NCBI GenBank assembly: GCA_022560025.1
Contig: JAFISE010000120.1
Span: forward strand, 1 to 64,000
Source of the DNA: Stagonosporopsis chrysanthemi
Lineage: Eukaryota; Ascomycota; Dothideomycetes; Pleosporales; Didymellaceae
Direction: 5' to 3'
Length of the DNA stretch: 64,000 nt
Part shown: piece after piece, positions 47,132 to 58,345 of the stretch
How the letters are laid out: each line of letters begins with the position of its first letter
Position numbering within the stretch: position 1 is the stretch's first letter
Made by a program: the position numbers and the translations under genes
Notes under the pieces: model-generated
What the model saw: the letters and a program-made list of their open reading frames with translations, nothing else
Told to the model about the DNA's origin: nothing
The model's database searches: none

Positions 47132-47821
47132 TCATCTGCCTCGAAGTCTCGGGTCACGATCCATATCATAGACGTTGCTGGATCTTCTTCCTCGCCTTTC
47201 CTCGTTCACATCCTCGCCAGACATGACCACATCGCCAGTGCTTTTGCGGCGAAGTTCCGAGTCCATCGCGAAGCTGACTTTCCTCTTCTTCGCTGGCCCA
47301 TCGTTTGTACTGCTTGTCACCTCCGAGTGCCTCCGCGCATTTTGATCTCTGTCGTGCAAATGCAGTGCTGCAAATGCAGGTGAAGGCGCAACGTCATCAC
47401 CGTACTTCTTTCTCAAAATGTCGAGCGTCATTTTGTATGAATCGTCGGGCGGCTCGCCTCGCGCCACTGCTGCAGCTCTCTGATCATTCCAGATCTTCTC
47501 TTCAGCCTTCACAGCATCTGCGACCTCCTTGTATAGCGCCGCCAGCTCCTTATCCAGTGACTCGCGGGTTTTATTAGGCTGAATCCGTTTTGGCCCGCCA
47601 AGAGGCAACAACGCGACTTCTCTATCGATGTTGTCCACAAAGTCGAAGTGCGGGTTCAGTGTCGCCGTTCTGGGGCCTGCCACATGTGTGTACAGTCCGA
47701 TCCCCTGCGCAATAGGACGACAATGCGCGACATGGGGCGCAGAGCAAAGCTCGATGATGTTACTGTTGAAGCGAGCCTTGCGCGGAGCTCGAATATCGGG
47801 AGGTGAAGCGTGGTCGCCCAT
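47132..47821 (-). CDS. Hypothetical protein with nuclear localisation signal
   Basis: Single exon of 229 residues from the Met at 47821 (MGDHASPPDIRAPRKARF). The same frame is open from a Met at 47896, which would add 25 residues, basic and then hydrophobic (LPSRLLSTLRVLLTLSVI); 47821 was preferred because the rest of the protein looks nuclear. Visible parts: a Cys/His stretch (IELCSAPHVAHCRPIAQGIGL), a charged helix likely to form a coiled coil (SLDKELAALYKEVADAVKAE), a classic monopartite nuclear signal (PAKKRKVSF) and an Arg/Glu-rich tail ending DPRLRGR. No family recognised. Faces the short-chain dehydrogenase gene across a 349 base divergent region. Function unknown; possibly chromatin- or RNA-associated (inference). 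Confidence 0.72.
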   Translation of the reverse strand: MGDHASPPDIRAPRKARFNSNIIELCSAPHVAHCRPIAQGIGLYTHVAGPRTATLNPHFDFVDNIDREVALLPLGGPKRIQPNKTRESLDKELAALYKEVADAVKAEEKIWNDQRAAAVARGEPPDDSYKMTLDILRKKYGDDVAPSPAFAALHLHDRDQNARRHSEVTSSTNDGPAKKRKVSFAMDSELRRKSTGDVVMSGEDVNEERRGRRSSNVYDMDRDPRLRGR

Positions 47822-48170
47822 GATGACCGAGAGAGTCAACAGGACCCGCAATGTGGACAAGAGTCTAGAAGGAAGTCGCGTTGTTATGTGGGGCATGTGC
47901 TACGCGCCTTATCGATAAAAAAACACGCTAAAGGTGGCTTGACATCACGGCGTCATGTCGAAATCATGAGCCTGCGCCCACTCCGCAAATGGTGAACTTG
48001 CACCCAATTGATCGTTCACTGACATCAGGTCTTGTTTCATTGGATGTGTTCGTCATGGTGACCAGACCATTGATCGACCGCTATGTTGGATTCGTAAGGG
48101 CGCACGCATGTGCAGACATCACACCCAAGCCCTTCATCAGATTTAAATTGACCTGTACTTCCTCCCAGAC
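47822..48170. other. Divergent intergenic region
   Basis: Lies between the hypothetical nuclear protein and the dehydrogenase; no TATA or other element is clear. Confidence 0.4.
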
Positions 48171-49373
48171 ATGCAATCCACCAAATTGTTCAGACCTGCT
48201 CTTGCCCTACGCATCACAACGAGACCTACAACGCAACTACGAGCACTTGCAGTTCAATCATATAAGCGGCCATACTCTACCGAAAATTCAGACCGATTGA
48301 AGGGCCCAGTAACATCAAAGTCATCATTCCCCAAGATGGAGGCCATCAAGAACACCATCGGCGAGAACCTCGGAAAGCTCATCCCTGGCAACGAACTTGC
48401 ATCACCCGAGAGCCAATTCTCCATTGAGGCCGTGCCAGATCTGACAGGCAAGGTTGCTGTTGTCACCGGCGGGTCAGAAGGCATTGGCTACGGTGTCACA
48501 CATACACTACTGTCTAAGAACATTCAGAAGCTCTTCATCCTGTCAAAGGGCGATGACATCGCTGCGGACGCCATCAAGGCCATCAAGGAGGAGATGGGCG
48601 AGGACAAGGGCAATCGCGTGGTCTGGATGAAGTGCGATCTGTCTGACTGGGAAGAGACGGGCCGTACCGCTTTCAAGATCGCCGAACAAACAGATCGAAT
48701 CGATATCCTGGTCAACAACGCAGGGCGCGGTATCATGACCTACCAGCTAGCCAAGAACGGCATCGACCTCCACATGGCGACTAACCACTTTGGGCACGTA
48801 GTTTTGACATCCCATCTGCTGCCCGTCCTGAAGGAGACAGCCAAGAAGGGCGACACGGTCCGCATCGTCTGCACATCCTCCAACTTGCACGAGCAGGCGC
48901 CGTCAGACACAGAGTTCGCCTCCATTGACGAGCTGAACCGCGATCTAGGGGCTCAGCCGCAATACGGCCGCAGCAAGCTGGCCAACCTGCTCTATGCAAA
49001 GTACCTCGCTCGCCATGTCACAAACCAGAACCCCAACATTCTCGTCAACGCCATTCATCCCGGTATTGTGGAGACCAGGCAGTCGACTGAACACATTCAC
49101 GAGGCGTTCCCTCTTGCAGGGTATGCGATGAGTGTTGGTGCGGCACCATTCAAAAAGACGCAGTTTGAGGGTGCAGTGAGCACCCTGTTTGCTGCTACGA
49201 AGACGGAGAAGAGCGGGCAGTATGTTTGCCCGCCTGCGATCATAGAGAAGGGCAGCGATAAGGCGAACGATGTTGAGTTGGGCGAGAGGCTGATGGATCT
49301 TACATGGAGGATTGTCAAGGAGAAGACAAAGAGTCAGAGCGCGGATAAGGGGTGTCCTTTTAAGGAGTCGTAG
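48171..49373 (+). CDS. Short-chain dehydrogenase/reductase, probably mitochondrial
   Basis: Intronless, 400 residues. The Rossmann domain begins at about residue 90: TGGSEGIG at 99-106 (dinucleotide-binding TGxxxGxG), NNAG at 182-185, the catalytic Ser in VCTSSN (about 236-237), and YGRSK at 265-269 supplying catalytic Tyr and Lys. All key residues are present. Substrate unknown; relatives include retinol dehydrogenase-like and WW-domain oxidoreductase-like fungal SDRs. The first about 37 residues (MQSTKLFRPALALRITTRPT and on) are basic, lack acids and look like a mitochondrial presequence. An alternative start at Met 56 (MEAIKNTIGENLGKL) would give a cytosolic form. The C-terminus (GCPFKES) has no targeting signal I recognise. 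Confidence is high for the family, low for the substrate. Confidence 0.91.
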   Translation: MQSTKLFRPALALRITTRPTTQLRALAVQSYKRPYSTENSDRLKGPVTSKSSFPKMEAIKNTIGENLGKLIPGNELASPESQFSIEAVPDLTGKVAVVTGGSEGIGYGVTHTLLSKNIQKLFILSKGDDIAADAIKAIKEEMGEDKGNRVVWMKCDLSDWEETGRTAFKIAEQTDRIDILVNNAGRGIMTYQLAKNGIDLHMATNHFGHVVLTSHLLPVLKETAKKGDTVRIVCTSSNLHEQAPSDTEFASIDELNRDLGAQPQYGRSKLANLLYAKYLARHVTNQNPNILVNAIHPGIVETRQSTEHIHEAFPLAGYAMSVGAAPFKKTQFEGAVSTLFAATKTEKSGQYVCPPAIIEKGSDKANDVELGERLMDLTWRIVKEKTKSQSADKGCPFKES

Positions 49374-49692
49374 ATCTAGCGTTCGATGGGTGTTAATGCA
49401 TTGCCATAGCGGAGAATTGCCTGTCCAACATTTCGAATTCATGATTGAGTGCATTCGGTGTGATTTCTACATTTACGTTCGCTTTGCTCTGGAGCCCAAC
49501 TCACGCATAAGCCATGCTCACCTCGCTACGCGAAATGACGCTTTAGGAGACCAACTCGTCAAAAAGGTTGCGACAATCACGCACGAGGTCTCAACAAACC
49601 AGGTCTTTATCCGCGCAAGCCCGCGATCCCTGTCCGGCAGATGCGCCTTGAACGACCGCCCTTTCTCCCACATCACAATTCCGCCCGTGAAC
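49374..49692. other. Intergenic region between convergent genes
   Basis: No feature recognised; 3' ends of the dehydrogenase and F-box genes lie here. Confidence 0.4.
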
Positions 49693-51258
49693 TTAAACCC
49701 TCGGCCTCAAGAATTCGACGTCCACCCCGCGCTCCTTTAACGCCTCTCGAACCGCCAATTCTTTCTTTCCTGGGACCCTCACTGCACTACACCCTGGATA
49801 CCACGGCAGCTGCACCTCGATGCAACGCAAGTCCGGCAGCACAGCTGGACCCATGCCCTGTGCCATCTCGTGGAGTGTGCGGATGACGGGCATCTTCTTG
49901 TCGCAGTACAGACGCAGGTCCTGCAAGGCCGGGAGACGAGACAGGATCGACCAAGCAGTGATGGCGCTGCCCTGCTGCGCGACGTCGGCCGTGCGGATTT
50001 TGCAGGAGTCCAAGTGCGGGGCGAGTGTCTTGTAGCTGATGGCCAGCTTTGTCAGGTTGGGGAGCTTGGAGAGGGAGGCGACGTGGGTGCAGTGAGTACC
50101 AGCGTGGTTACCGGTGCGGTTACGAGCGGGCTTAAGATTTGGGAGCACCAGTTTGAGCTCGGTGAGGGTCTTTGCGTACACCTTCAGCTCTTCGAGCAGG
50201 CTGTAGAGATGTAGATGTTTGCTCGACACGGCACGCGCCGGTTGGTACTCCGTGGAAATGGTGTACTCAAACACTCTCAGATTGTAGCAGTAGAAAAAAA
50301 GGTGCTTGAAGGCGGCAGGAGCCACCCAGCATTCCATGAAGCGCAGTGTGCTGATGGATAATCCGTTGAGGAGGTCGTCGAAAAACGTTCCGTCGATGCT
50401 CATGCGCGAGAATTCTATTGTGACAACCGTCTCCGTGATGGAAATCAAGCAGGGAGCCCAGGCTAATCGTTTGTTAGTGATGCTGTAGAACTTGAAGGTG
50501 CGGATCTTTGGCAGAATCTGATCAGAAGGGCAGTTCAACGGGAGCACACTGGTACAGCCACCCAGCTCAAAGGTGGTGACGTGCTGCAAGGTGCGGAGAA
50601 GTAGGCGGACCGAGACATCTGCAGATCGCTGTTGCATCTCGGTTCTCCAGGCGCGGAGGCTGCGGCGGCGACGGTTGATAAAGCCTTTCCACATTGCTTC
50701 CAGTTTGACGAGGTTATCGTGTTCGATGGGCAGCCTGTTCGTAGAGCCTTTACGATCGACGAAGCAGAGCTTGAGCGTATTGTACCTGGATCCGCGCTCG
50801 ATAATTTGTTTGACGACGGATTGGCTAATTGGAGCGACAGACCGCAGAACAGCGCTCGGCGCTGATGCATTGAGGAGCTCGATTAGCACGTCCTCGATGC
50901 CGTCCGTGAGGCCATTGGAGAAATCCAACGTCCGACACTCCCAAAGTACCTCAGAAGCAATATTGTAGAAATCTTTACATACAAAGACAGCGGCGCGCAG
51001 AGCCGCGTAGTCGTCGACCAAGCATTTGAAGATGCTGAGCTTCAACTCATCCGGAAGACCCAGCAGACTCATACTGGAAAGCAGCTCAAAGCAAGACAAG
51101 TCTGAGGGTAGGTATGCATTAGGATCTTGGCTTGTAGAGACGCTATGAAAACGGGAGACTGACTGGTAGGAAGATGCTGAGCGTGACTGCTCGATAGCTT
51201 GCTCGTGAGCGTTTGAGCGTGAAGTTGAACGTGCCGTATCGGTAGCAGCTTGAGACAC
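49693..51258 (-). CDS. F-box protein
   Basis: Intronless, 521 residues. A Ser/Gln-rich, probably disordered N-terminus of about 60 residues precedes an F-box at about 64-110 (LLGLPDELKLSIFKCLVDD, then LRAAVFVCKDFYNIASEVLW), the Skp1-binding motif of SCF ubiquitin ligases. The rest has leucine-rich-repeat-like spacing (LLRTLQHVTTFELGGC, SISTLRFMECWVAP, SLLEELKVYAKTLTELKLVL, LPALQDLRLYCDK), probably the substrate-binding part. A Met at residue 63 is a possible alternative start directly before the F-box. A related but broken gene lies just upstream on the same strand (51918-52967), so the two probably arose by tandem duplication. Target unknown. Confidence 0.88.
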   Translation of the reverse strand: MSQAATDTARSTSRSNAHEQAIEQSRSASSYQSVSRFHSVSTSQDPNAYLPSDLSCFELLSSMSLLGLPDELKLSIFKCLVDDYAALRAAVFVCKDFYNIASEVLWECRTLDFSNGLTDGIEDVLIELLNASAPSAVLRSVAPISQSVVKQIIERGSRYNTLKLCFVDRKGSTNRLPIEHDNLVKLEAMWKGFINRRRRSLRAWRTEMQQRSADVSVRLLLRTLQHVTTFELGGCTSVLPLNCPSDQILPKIRTFKFYSITNKRLAWAPCLISITETVVTIEFSRMSIDGTFFDDLLNGLSISTLRFMECWVAPAAFKHLFFYCYNLRVFEYTISTEYQPARAVSSKHLHLYSLLEELKVYAKTLTELKLVLPNLKPARNRTGNHAGTHCTHVASLSKLPNLTKLAISYKTLAPHLDSCKIRTADVAQQGSAITAWSILSRLPALQDLRLYCDKKMPVIRTLHEMAQGMGPAVLPDLRCIEVQLPWYPGCSAVRVPGKKELAVREALKERGVDVEFLRPRV

Positions 51259-51917
51259 CCTTGTTTAAGCCGATGCAAAAAGTACAAGTTAAGAACTTAG
51301 AGAGCCGCGAGTACAGCTTGGGGAGGGAGCGTGGGTGGGGGAGAAAGCCACGGCGCGATGTCGCAAGCTCAAGATCCACCGACCAGTGAAGCAGTATCCA
51401 GTTCAAAGACCCACATATTTACATTTACAAGCGAAGATGCTAGTTGTTTCTTTTCGAGAGACGGACTTTCATAGGGCTTTTGGTGTACAATTGCAGGCAC
51501 AAAACGGTACTGCGCCAGCGTCTCATCACGAACATATGATCCTGCTTCTGCAGAAGAAGTTGACGATGTAATTATATTTCGGACTATAGGGAGGCAGAAA
51601 TAATCTGTCAGATCTTTGTTGTAATGGAGCTTGGGATTGTGAAATGTCTGTCGCGTATATGAAGGTTTGTTCATTGGAGGCCTTCGAAGAGGACGCAAAC
51701 AATCACCCCACCATCATCTGGGACTAAAATCGATACAAGCGACTGTAACTTGAGTCGGATCACCATGTAGCAATGTTACTGAGATGTGTAGTGTATGGCC
51801 TCGACTTGAATCCTAGGTCAATAGCGGCCGCCACCTGCAGGATCTCTTGGTCATGGACCGTGCAAGCTCTCTAGAGGCCCTTTGCTGCTGAGAGGTACAC
51901 GCGCGCGACTCAAATGC
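51259..51917. other. Intergenic between the tandem F-box genes
   Basis: No supported gene; presumably holds the promoter of the intact F-box gene and the 3' end of its broken relative. Confidence 0.45.
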
Positions 51918-52967
51918 CTACCGCTTGATAAAAGAGGTATCCAATACTTCGAGTCGGGCGAGGATTTCTACATAATGGTATCCATCGACTACCGGAACCT
52001 CGCCAGTGAGGATGCTAAGTTGCTTGAGAGTTCCCCGTTCATATTTGGCGAGATCATAGACCAGAATCTTGAGATCGTACTGCCTCATGCTCTTGTGACA
52101 CTGTCTGGCCCAGTGGAAGAGGCTGAGTGTGTATTCAAACGTCTCCAATGCACGGCAGGCTCCGATGACGCGTGAAAGCACATCTGACGACGCCCAGCCG
52201 TCTAAGAAATGGAGGGAAGCGACTTTTAGGGCTCCATATTGAATGCCAAGGTACTTGAGCGCTGGGAGAATTTCACTCGTCGTCTCCATGTGAGCAAACT
52301 CCAGGACTTTCAGACACGGAAGCTCTGGTCGGTCATAGATGGACCAAGAACAAAGGCTGTAGGTTATACGAGAGAACCTGAGAGTATGAATTGTCCGAAA
52401 GAAGTTGTGCAGAGCCCTGTGATCGATGCCACTAAGAGAGCGTTCAAACTCAAGCGTAGTGATGTGTTGGACGAAGGAAGGGCAAAAGCTGGTTTAATCC
52501 ACCTCGCCAGAACCCCCACGCCAGAATTCGACTGAATAAGCGAGCTGGATCGGGCGAAGCGAAGGATTAAGCTTGGAAATCAGGGACATGTACTGTCCAA
52601 GCCAACGCTGATTGATTGGAGGTCCGATCTCGGGAAAGCTACCAAGGCAGAGCTTCATGTCAGTGAAGCGCGACGCAAGTAACTTGAGCCTATCGACATA
52701 TGGATCTCCGGTGCTCATAATGGCAACGTTGAGAGGGATCTGGGCGCCGTTATCTGCTTGCCACAGTAGATGCTTCATCACCTTATGGACGACCTGGGCA
52801 TCGCCTGAGGAGAGATCAATCATCAGATTGTCCTCATGTGATTTGGCGGTGCAAGCCCGAATTCTCTTGCAAACAAGGGCGAGGCTTCTCAGGCTCCTTG
52901 AGTCACCATCAAGGTGGTTGTATATCATCACGTGAAGCTCGTCCGGGAGGGTTGAGAGGCCGGCCAT
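51918..52967 (-). pseudogene. F-box protein gene interrupted by one in-frame stop
   Basis: Starts MAGLSTLPDELHVMIYNHLD, an F-box at the very N-terminus, continuing RSLALVCKRIRACT. The frame runs 157 codons to a TAA at 52494-52496, then continues in the same register (TSFCPSFVQHITTLEFERSL, ALHNFFRTIHTLRFSRI, LPCLKVLEFAHM) down to a stop at 51918. Total is 349 codons plus the stop. The part after the TAA matches in character the intact neighbour (LLRTLQHVTTFEL against FVQHITTLEFE), so the frame is real coding sequence. A CAA-to-TAA change is the simplest cause; a 14 base intron is not possible. Alternatives: sequencing error, stop readthrough, or a shortened but used F-box peptide. Confidence 0.8.
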
Positions 52968-54998
52968 GATTACGAAGAACGTCAGTAGCTAGGGAATGCG
53001 ATAGTGCCGAATGCGATCTTAATGGTCAGTGGAAAACTTGAGAATGAGGCGCTCGCGGTGACGTACACCAGGTGGTTGCTGAGACTGGAGCTTGATTCAA
53101 TAACTCCAAGATACAAATGCACAGCACTCAAGCTCAGCTACTCTCGCTGTTGGTAGCGTAAGAAGCGAAGTGAGGAGAGCAAGAAGAGTTCAGTTCTTAG
53201 TCCCACGAGGAGGTGTCAGCAAGCTAGCAATCAAGCTCGGCCTGACAGTAAGCGCGCTGGAAGCGGAAGGCGTATGCACGAGTTGCGCCGATTTGGTCTG
53301 AAACTTCGCAATGTGCTTCTGTCACCATGTCAGCTTCTTCGATCAAGTCTGCGTGATGGAGTTCGCTATTGTTGGGGTGGGGGTGTGGGTCGGGCGATGG
53401 AGGGCGAGAGAAACTAAGCACTCCTCCCGATGGTCGGCGGTGACGTCGCCAACGTACGAGTGACCGGTTCCTTGAGTTTGCTGAAGGAGTTTGCTGAGAT
53501 GGCGGTAGTGCTGGAAGTACTGGGGGCCTTTGGGGACTTGCGGTACTCAGAGCCTGTTCAGTGCACGACAGGCAGATGCTCAGCCCTGCTCGGCGAATGG
53601 GGCTTCTGATAATGCAGCAGCAAGAAACATGGTGTAAGTCTCTCGCCGAAGGATAGTAAGTACTGGTGCAAAGACAAAAAGACGTTACTGAGCTCATGAA
53701 CACAAGTCTCCCTGTCTGAGAGGTATTTTCTGAGTGCGCCCGTGCCCCCAGGCAAGACTCTGCACACTTCGCAGCGCTGCCGACCTATACTAGACACCGG
53801 AGTAGAAATAAAGAACCCAGTGTGCATAATGCAGCTACATCAACGACCTCGTGTGCCTAACCTGCCGTGCTCCGCCTCTTGCATCCATGGCGGCCAACAT
53901 GCCCCACGACACCTTCTGGCAGTCCTTAACCAGTTTCTCTCACGGTTCTCCTAGATCCTGGCGCCCGAATTCACAGCACAAAACAATGTAACCAAGCCAT
54001 CCACCAGACGCCAGATGACTCCAACGCACCTTACTGCCTCACTTGACCGCAGAAAGGAACGCCGGCCGCGATCAGCCAGAGCGCCTTCTGCTCGCTTACT
54101 CCATACCATTGCAACTTCTAGGCGCAGAGATGTCGAGCTTTACTGCTGGACCAACACCACAGAGCAATGGTGCGAGAGCAAACATGCCCCCATCTTCATG
54201 TCCATCTGGGCGAGGCTGCGCCCCTGCCAGGCGAATTAGCTCCAGCGAGGGCAGCAGTGAATAAGGAGAGGGCCCGAGAGCGATCAAGCGGCGAGGGAAT
54301 GGGCAGACCAGCGGTATGGATGTTGGCCCTGCTGGATGTACAGTTCTGGCCTGTGAGCAAACTTCACCGCCCCAGTTTGAGCTCTACGAGAAGAATCCCA
54401 GCCAGACCGGCTTCGACTACCCCAACTATGGAGAGAACAAGCGAAGACCCTATTCTAGAGCATCAGGGCTGCCAATACCAGAGGAACCGAAAGTCGGGCT
54501 TTTCCTGCTGTGAGTCCGGTCTTCCCTGCTGCTTGACTCCGTACGTTTTACAGGAGACCTTGTCACGAGGTCAAGCCGCCTGTCTTGCTACAACAGATCC
54601 ACACAAAGCACATGCCAGAGTCACGCTCTATCAGCACAGCGATATAGCGCTCGTTATACTGTGTACTCCTTGACTACTAGACCTGGCAACACTGGTGTAT
54701 ACAATACAGCACCGTCAGTCGAAGAATTGGTCACATCCCCAGCCGTGGAGGAAATCCGCGCGCAGTGGTGTGTAGAGGGGTGCGAGGACATGAACCAGTG
54801 ATGTAACAAAGGACCATAGCAAGAGGGTTAGCTGTTAGTCGTGCTAGGTTGTGGTGTGGTGTGGCACCATGTAGTCCCAGGGCATTGCCGTGTCTTACTA
54901 TGATTACACCATTTCCTAACCCAATCTCGACCATACACAGCCCTGTTCCCCACGGTGTCTGGTGTCTATCCACACACTGTACGCAAGGTCCCCTAGTA

Positions 54999-54999
<1 letters not shown>
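52968..54999. other. Intergenic, no supported gene
   Basis: Several short frames are present. The best is 54130-54498 on the plus strand (MSSFTAGPTPQSNGARANM, later SPPQFELYEKNPSQTGFDYP), in one register but with a TAA at 54262 and no clean intron around it. Nothing matches a known family. Possibly a small disordered or orphan protein, or none. Confidence 0.35.
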
Positions 55000-55033
<34 letters not shown>

Positions 55034-55131
55034 ACCCCCCCCCCCCCACCCCCCCCCCCCCACCCCCCTCCCCCCCCACACCCGACCCCGCTTCCCCCCC
55101 GGCTCGTGGTCTTCCCCCCCCCCCCCCCCCC

Positions 55132-55164
<33 letters not shown>
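55000..55164. repeat. Long poly-C tract with few interruptions
   Basis: Two nearly pure C blocks, about 55000-55078 and 55111-55164, broken by scattered A/T and by a 32 base more mixed stretch. On the minus strand this is a long G-run able to form G-quadruplexes. Open frames here (poly-Pro, poly-Gly) are artefacts of composition. It lies directly behind the 3' end of the rhodopsin-domain gene. The true length could differ, since such tracts sequence poorly. Confidence 0.9.
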
Positions 55165-55166
<2 letters not shown>

Positions 55167-55229
55167 ACACACACCACCCACACACACACACACTCCCTGT
55201 CTTCCATCCCAAACAACGCCCCCTATCTC

Positions 55230-56802
55230 TCACCCCGCCCAACAACGCCCCCGACCATAAAATACCCCCGCCACCTCCAACTGCGCCATCACTTCGCCCC
55301 GCTCTCGCCCCCAGTACTCCTCTTCTCGCCCGCACACCCCCCGCCCGTCTGGCGTCGACACCGCCACCCCGCCATCCAGCGTCTCGCCCACGCTGTTGAA
55401 ACCGCACACGCTGTTGATTCGGTTGACGAAACCGGGCGCGCTCACATGGTAGGGCGTCGCCATCGAGTCTGGCATCTCCATCGCTGTCGTCCTTGGTAGT
55501 GCAGGGATAGCGGACGCCACCGGTGCGGGGGGTGGGGGGACGTTGGACAGCGACTGGCGTGGAGACGATCGTGCCGACTGCCCCGACGTCGACGCCGCCG
55601 CAAACGTGAACCCCGAGAACTGGCTGCCGCGGTCTGAGACGCAGCGTGTGCGTTGGTCTTCGCCGTCGTCTGGGCGGGACGGTGGAGGGGGGAAATCGGA
55701 GCGCAGTGTCTGCGCGCGCGAGGGCGAGGGGCTGGCCATGTCGAAGTCGAGGTTTGATTGTGTGTCGTGGAAGCGTAAGGCGGGGAGGTGGGGTGCGGGG
55801 TGTGTTGGTGCGGGGTGTGTTGGTGCGGGGTGTGTTGATGCGGAGGTGGTGGAGGGGGTGCGTTTACTGAGGCGGGGGGAGGGGGGAGAAGAAGAAGAAG
55901 AGGAGGAGGAGGAGAGTAGGGGGACGAGGGAGGCGGCAAGGAGGGCCAGGGCGAGGGCGATGGAGCTGCAGAGGGTGATCTGCGGGGTGAGTCCGGGGTG
56001 GGACGTGTCTGGGGTGTGCCAGGTGCTGTGGTAGAGGTAGGTGCGTAAGCTTGCGAAGGCGAGTGCTGCGGCTGTGGAAGCGGAGGTCAGGGTGAGAGCG
56101 AGCGGTGTGCGTGGGCTGAGGCGGGTGTGTGTGGTCCAGAGTAGTGGGATGGGCAGGACGGCAGTGAGCACGCCGCTTGCTACGTCCAGGGTGCTGTTGA
56201 TCAAGGCGAGGAGGTGCGCGGTCGCTGCTAGGTCCGTGGAGGAGCTCCAATCTGCGGCAATGGGCCCGCTGAACAGCAGTGCCGACCCGAACCAGAATAC
56301 CATGAGGAGTGTGATGAGGCCTGGCGACGTCAGTGATGTCGGGGTCTTGCTTGCGCGTCGAGCTTACAGATACACCCCATCACAACATGGCGATGCCATT
56401 CCCGCACCGCACGCCGTAGCACGCCTCGTGCAACCGACAGCTTCACAAACCCCAGCCCCAGTATCTGCACCAGCGTCTCCCCCCACAGCAAGACCAACCC
56501 CTCGTTCCCCTGCGCAGCCATCTCACCCCACTCCCTCTGCACCCTCATCCCCGTGCCCACCACATCCCCCACAACGCAGACCTGCACACGCTCATCAGCT
56601 CCCTGTCCTCATACCTCTTCGCAGAAATGGACACCGCACTCACAGCACCAAGGCACAGCACCCACTCCTCAGCACCGCGGCTGCGCAGGCGCCCGCCACG
56701 CATGCACACTCTGAGCAAGAAGCTCAACAGCGCGGCCGAGCCCAGCGTGGCGACAATGGCAAGTGTCGAGGACGGGCGAGCGGCGATGGCAGCGACAGGC
56801 AT
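55230..56802 (-). CDS. Fungal rhodopsin-domain (Pth11-like) integral membrane protein
   Basis: Exons 56802-56644, 56581-56368 and 56320-55230, with introns of 62 and 47 bases, give 487 residues. Hydrophobic segments: LAIVATLGSAALLSFLLRVC, EEWVLCLGA-VCVVGDVVG across intron 1, EGLVLLWGETLVQILGLGFV, ITLLMVFWFGSALLFSGPIA across intron 2, INSTLDVASGVLTAVLPIPL, LALTLTSASTAAALAFASL and ITLCSSIALALALLAASLV. The order, with a polar AADWSS loop and the DVASGVLTAVLPIPLLW helix, fits the fungal rhodopsin-like seven-helix domain. The C-terminal about 200 residues are cytosolic-looking, Ser/Pro-rich, with three PAPTH repeats from a 15 base minisatellite. The start at 56802 has CACC before ATG. Possible role in surface sensing (inference from the family). 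Exon structure moderately sure. Confidence 0.7.
55793..55845. repeat. 15 base minisatellite inside the rhodopsin-domain gene
   Basis: About three copies of TGTGTTGGTGCGGGG (plus strand), the last with two changes. On the coding strand each copy encodes five residues (PAPTH-type), so copy-number change keeps the frame. Confidence 0.8.
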
Positions 56803-58345
56803 GGTGGGGGCGGCGGAGGGGGTTGCGCGCAGGGAGTTCGGGAGGCATTCGCGGCTGGGGGGCGGGCAGTGTGGAGTATAGATTTGCGAATGGTTAGGAG
56901 GGGGTGGGTGACGAGATGAGATTTGGGGAGGACCGCGTCTTCGGCACGGGAACAGAGGGGTGTTTGTGAGTTGGAGAGAGTAGGTGAGTTGCTTTTTGGC
57001 ATTGTTCGTCCTGTACGACGGCGGGAGAGAGGCGGCGCGTTTGGTGTTGCACGGCAGCGACAATCTCCACTGTTGGAGTGAGGTCGCCATGGTGATGTCG
57101 TGGGGTGTGTAGGACGACGGTGTCTTGAGTTGTCAAATCTGTTCACGCCGAGCTTGGAGAAGGAAGTATTGTTCTCTTCACGTTTGCTGTCCTTGTATGG
57201 CGGCTCTTGCTGGCGAGTTGGGGCGCGCTGCTCGCAGTCCTGGATGACAACAAACGCCACCTCATGCAGCCCTATATTGACGGGCTGGGATTACGGGACT
57301 GGGGATTGGTCTGGTTCCCACGATATGACGGCGCTTCTCGATGGTGGTGAGTCTGTGGAACAAACGGCAATTGCCTGACAGCCACGCTGAGTGGGTGCAT
57401 GCGGAAGACATTGGGTGCAGCAGGAAAGAGAGTAGTGTGGAGATTGCATGTATTTCTGGCTTCTAGGAGGTAGTGATGAGTGAGCACGGACTGGAAGTTA
57501 ATCGTGAATGTTGGACTCTCAAGACAGCTGCGAAGAAGTGTCGGTGTTCTGCACAATGGACAGCGCTGCCAGTGTGATTGTCAACACTTGGGTCGTAGAT
57601 TGTGCACGAAGCCCGCCGGCCAGAACTCTGGATCCTCGCGCGGCGTGTAACCTACTGCATGCGGCAAGTTTGGAGACTGTCGAGAGCTGGGGTGTTACAC
57701 AGCACGATTTCAACTTGCAAGTGGCGCTTGGCCCTGGACATGCCGAGGCCGGCTTCTGATTCGTCAGGCTGCGCGTGAGCCAGCACAGCCAATCAGTCGA
57801 GCGCCGAAAGATGGCTCCCGCTGCACGGCATCGCGTCCGCGTGGGTCCCAAGATGTAAAAGGAGATCGGCATGTGAAGGCAGGAAGCGTCATGTTTGCGT
57901 TGTGCATGTGACGTGTCTGCACGAGATGTTGGTCGCCCGCCAGGAGCAGCTTTGTGGAAGGGCAAGACTGCGCGTACATGATGCGCAACACGAGATTGGG
58001 CGTCTCCAGGAAGCGCAAGATCCGGAGTCCCCAGCGGGCGTCCGGGGCAAGACTTCCCGAAACGCATGGCATCGTCCGCGCCCAGCACTCAAGAGGCGCG
58101 CCCCAGTTTTCGGCGAGCGTTAGGCCCAAACGTGCCTCGGTATGTTGGAGCAGGAATGTGGGTTGTCCTGGACGTCCGTCGCATCCTCGACTCCTGACTA
58201 TTCTGCGTCTCTGCGATTCCAGCGCATCCGTCGTGCCATCTCATCATCTCGGGTTTTCGTTGTGCAGGTGCATTTGCCTAGTTTGCGCAGCTGTCGGTCC
58301 CCGCATATTGTGGCGCTCCAGCTCTACCCCAGGTATGTCTGTGCG
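56803..58345. other. Divergent intergenic region, no supported gene
   Basis: Lies between the starts of the rhodopsin-domain gene and the acyl-CoA synthetase. Many short frames on both strands, none with a recognised domain or consistent splice sites. Long for this window; an orphan gene cannot be excluded. Confidence 0.4.

Noticed and set aside
54043..54513. Small Ser/Pro-rich gene
   Set aside because: The frame has an internal TAA and no intron with matching phase; no similarity recognised, so kept only as a note.
54731..55499. Long Gly-rich and Pro-rich open frames on both strands
   Set aside because: They are produced by the poly-C tract; no domain and no codon structure beyond homopolymers.
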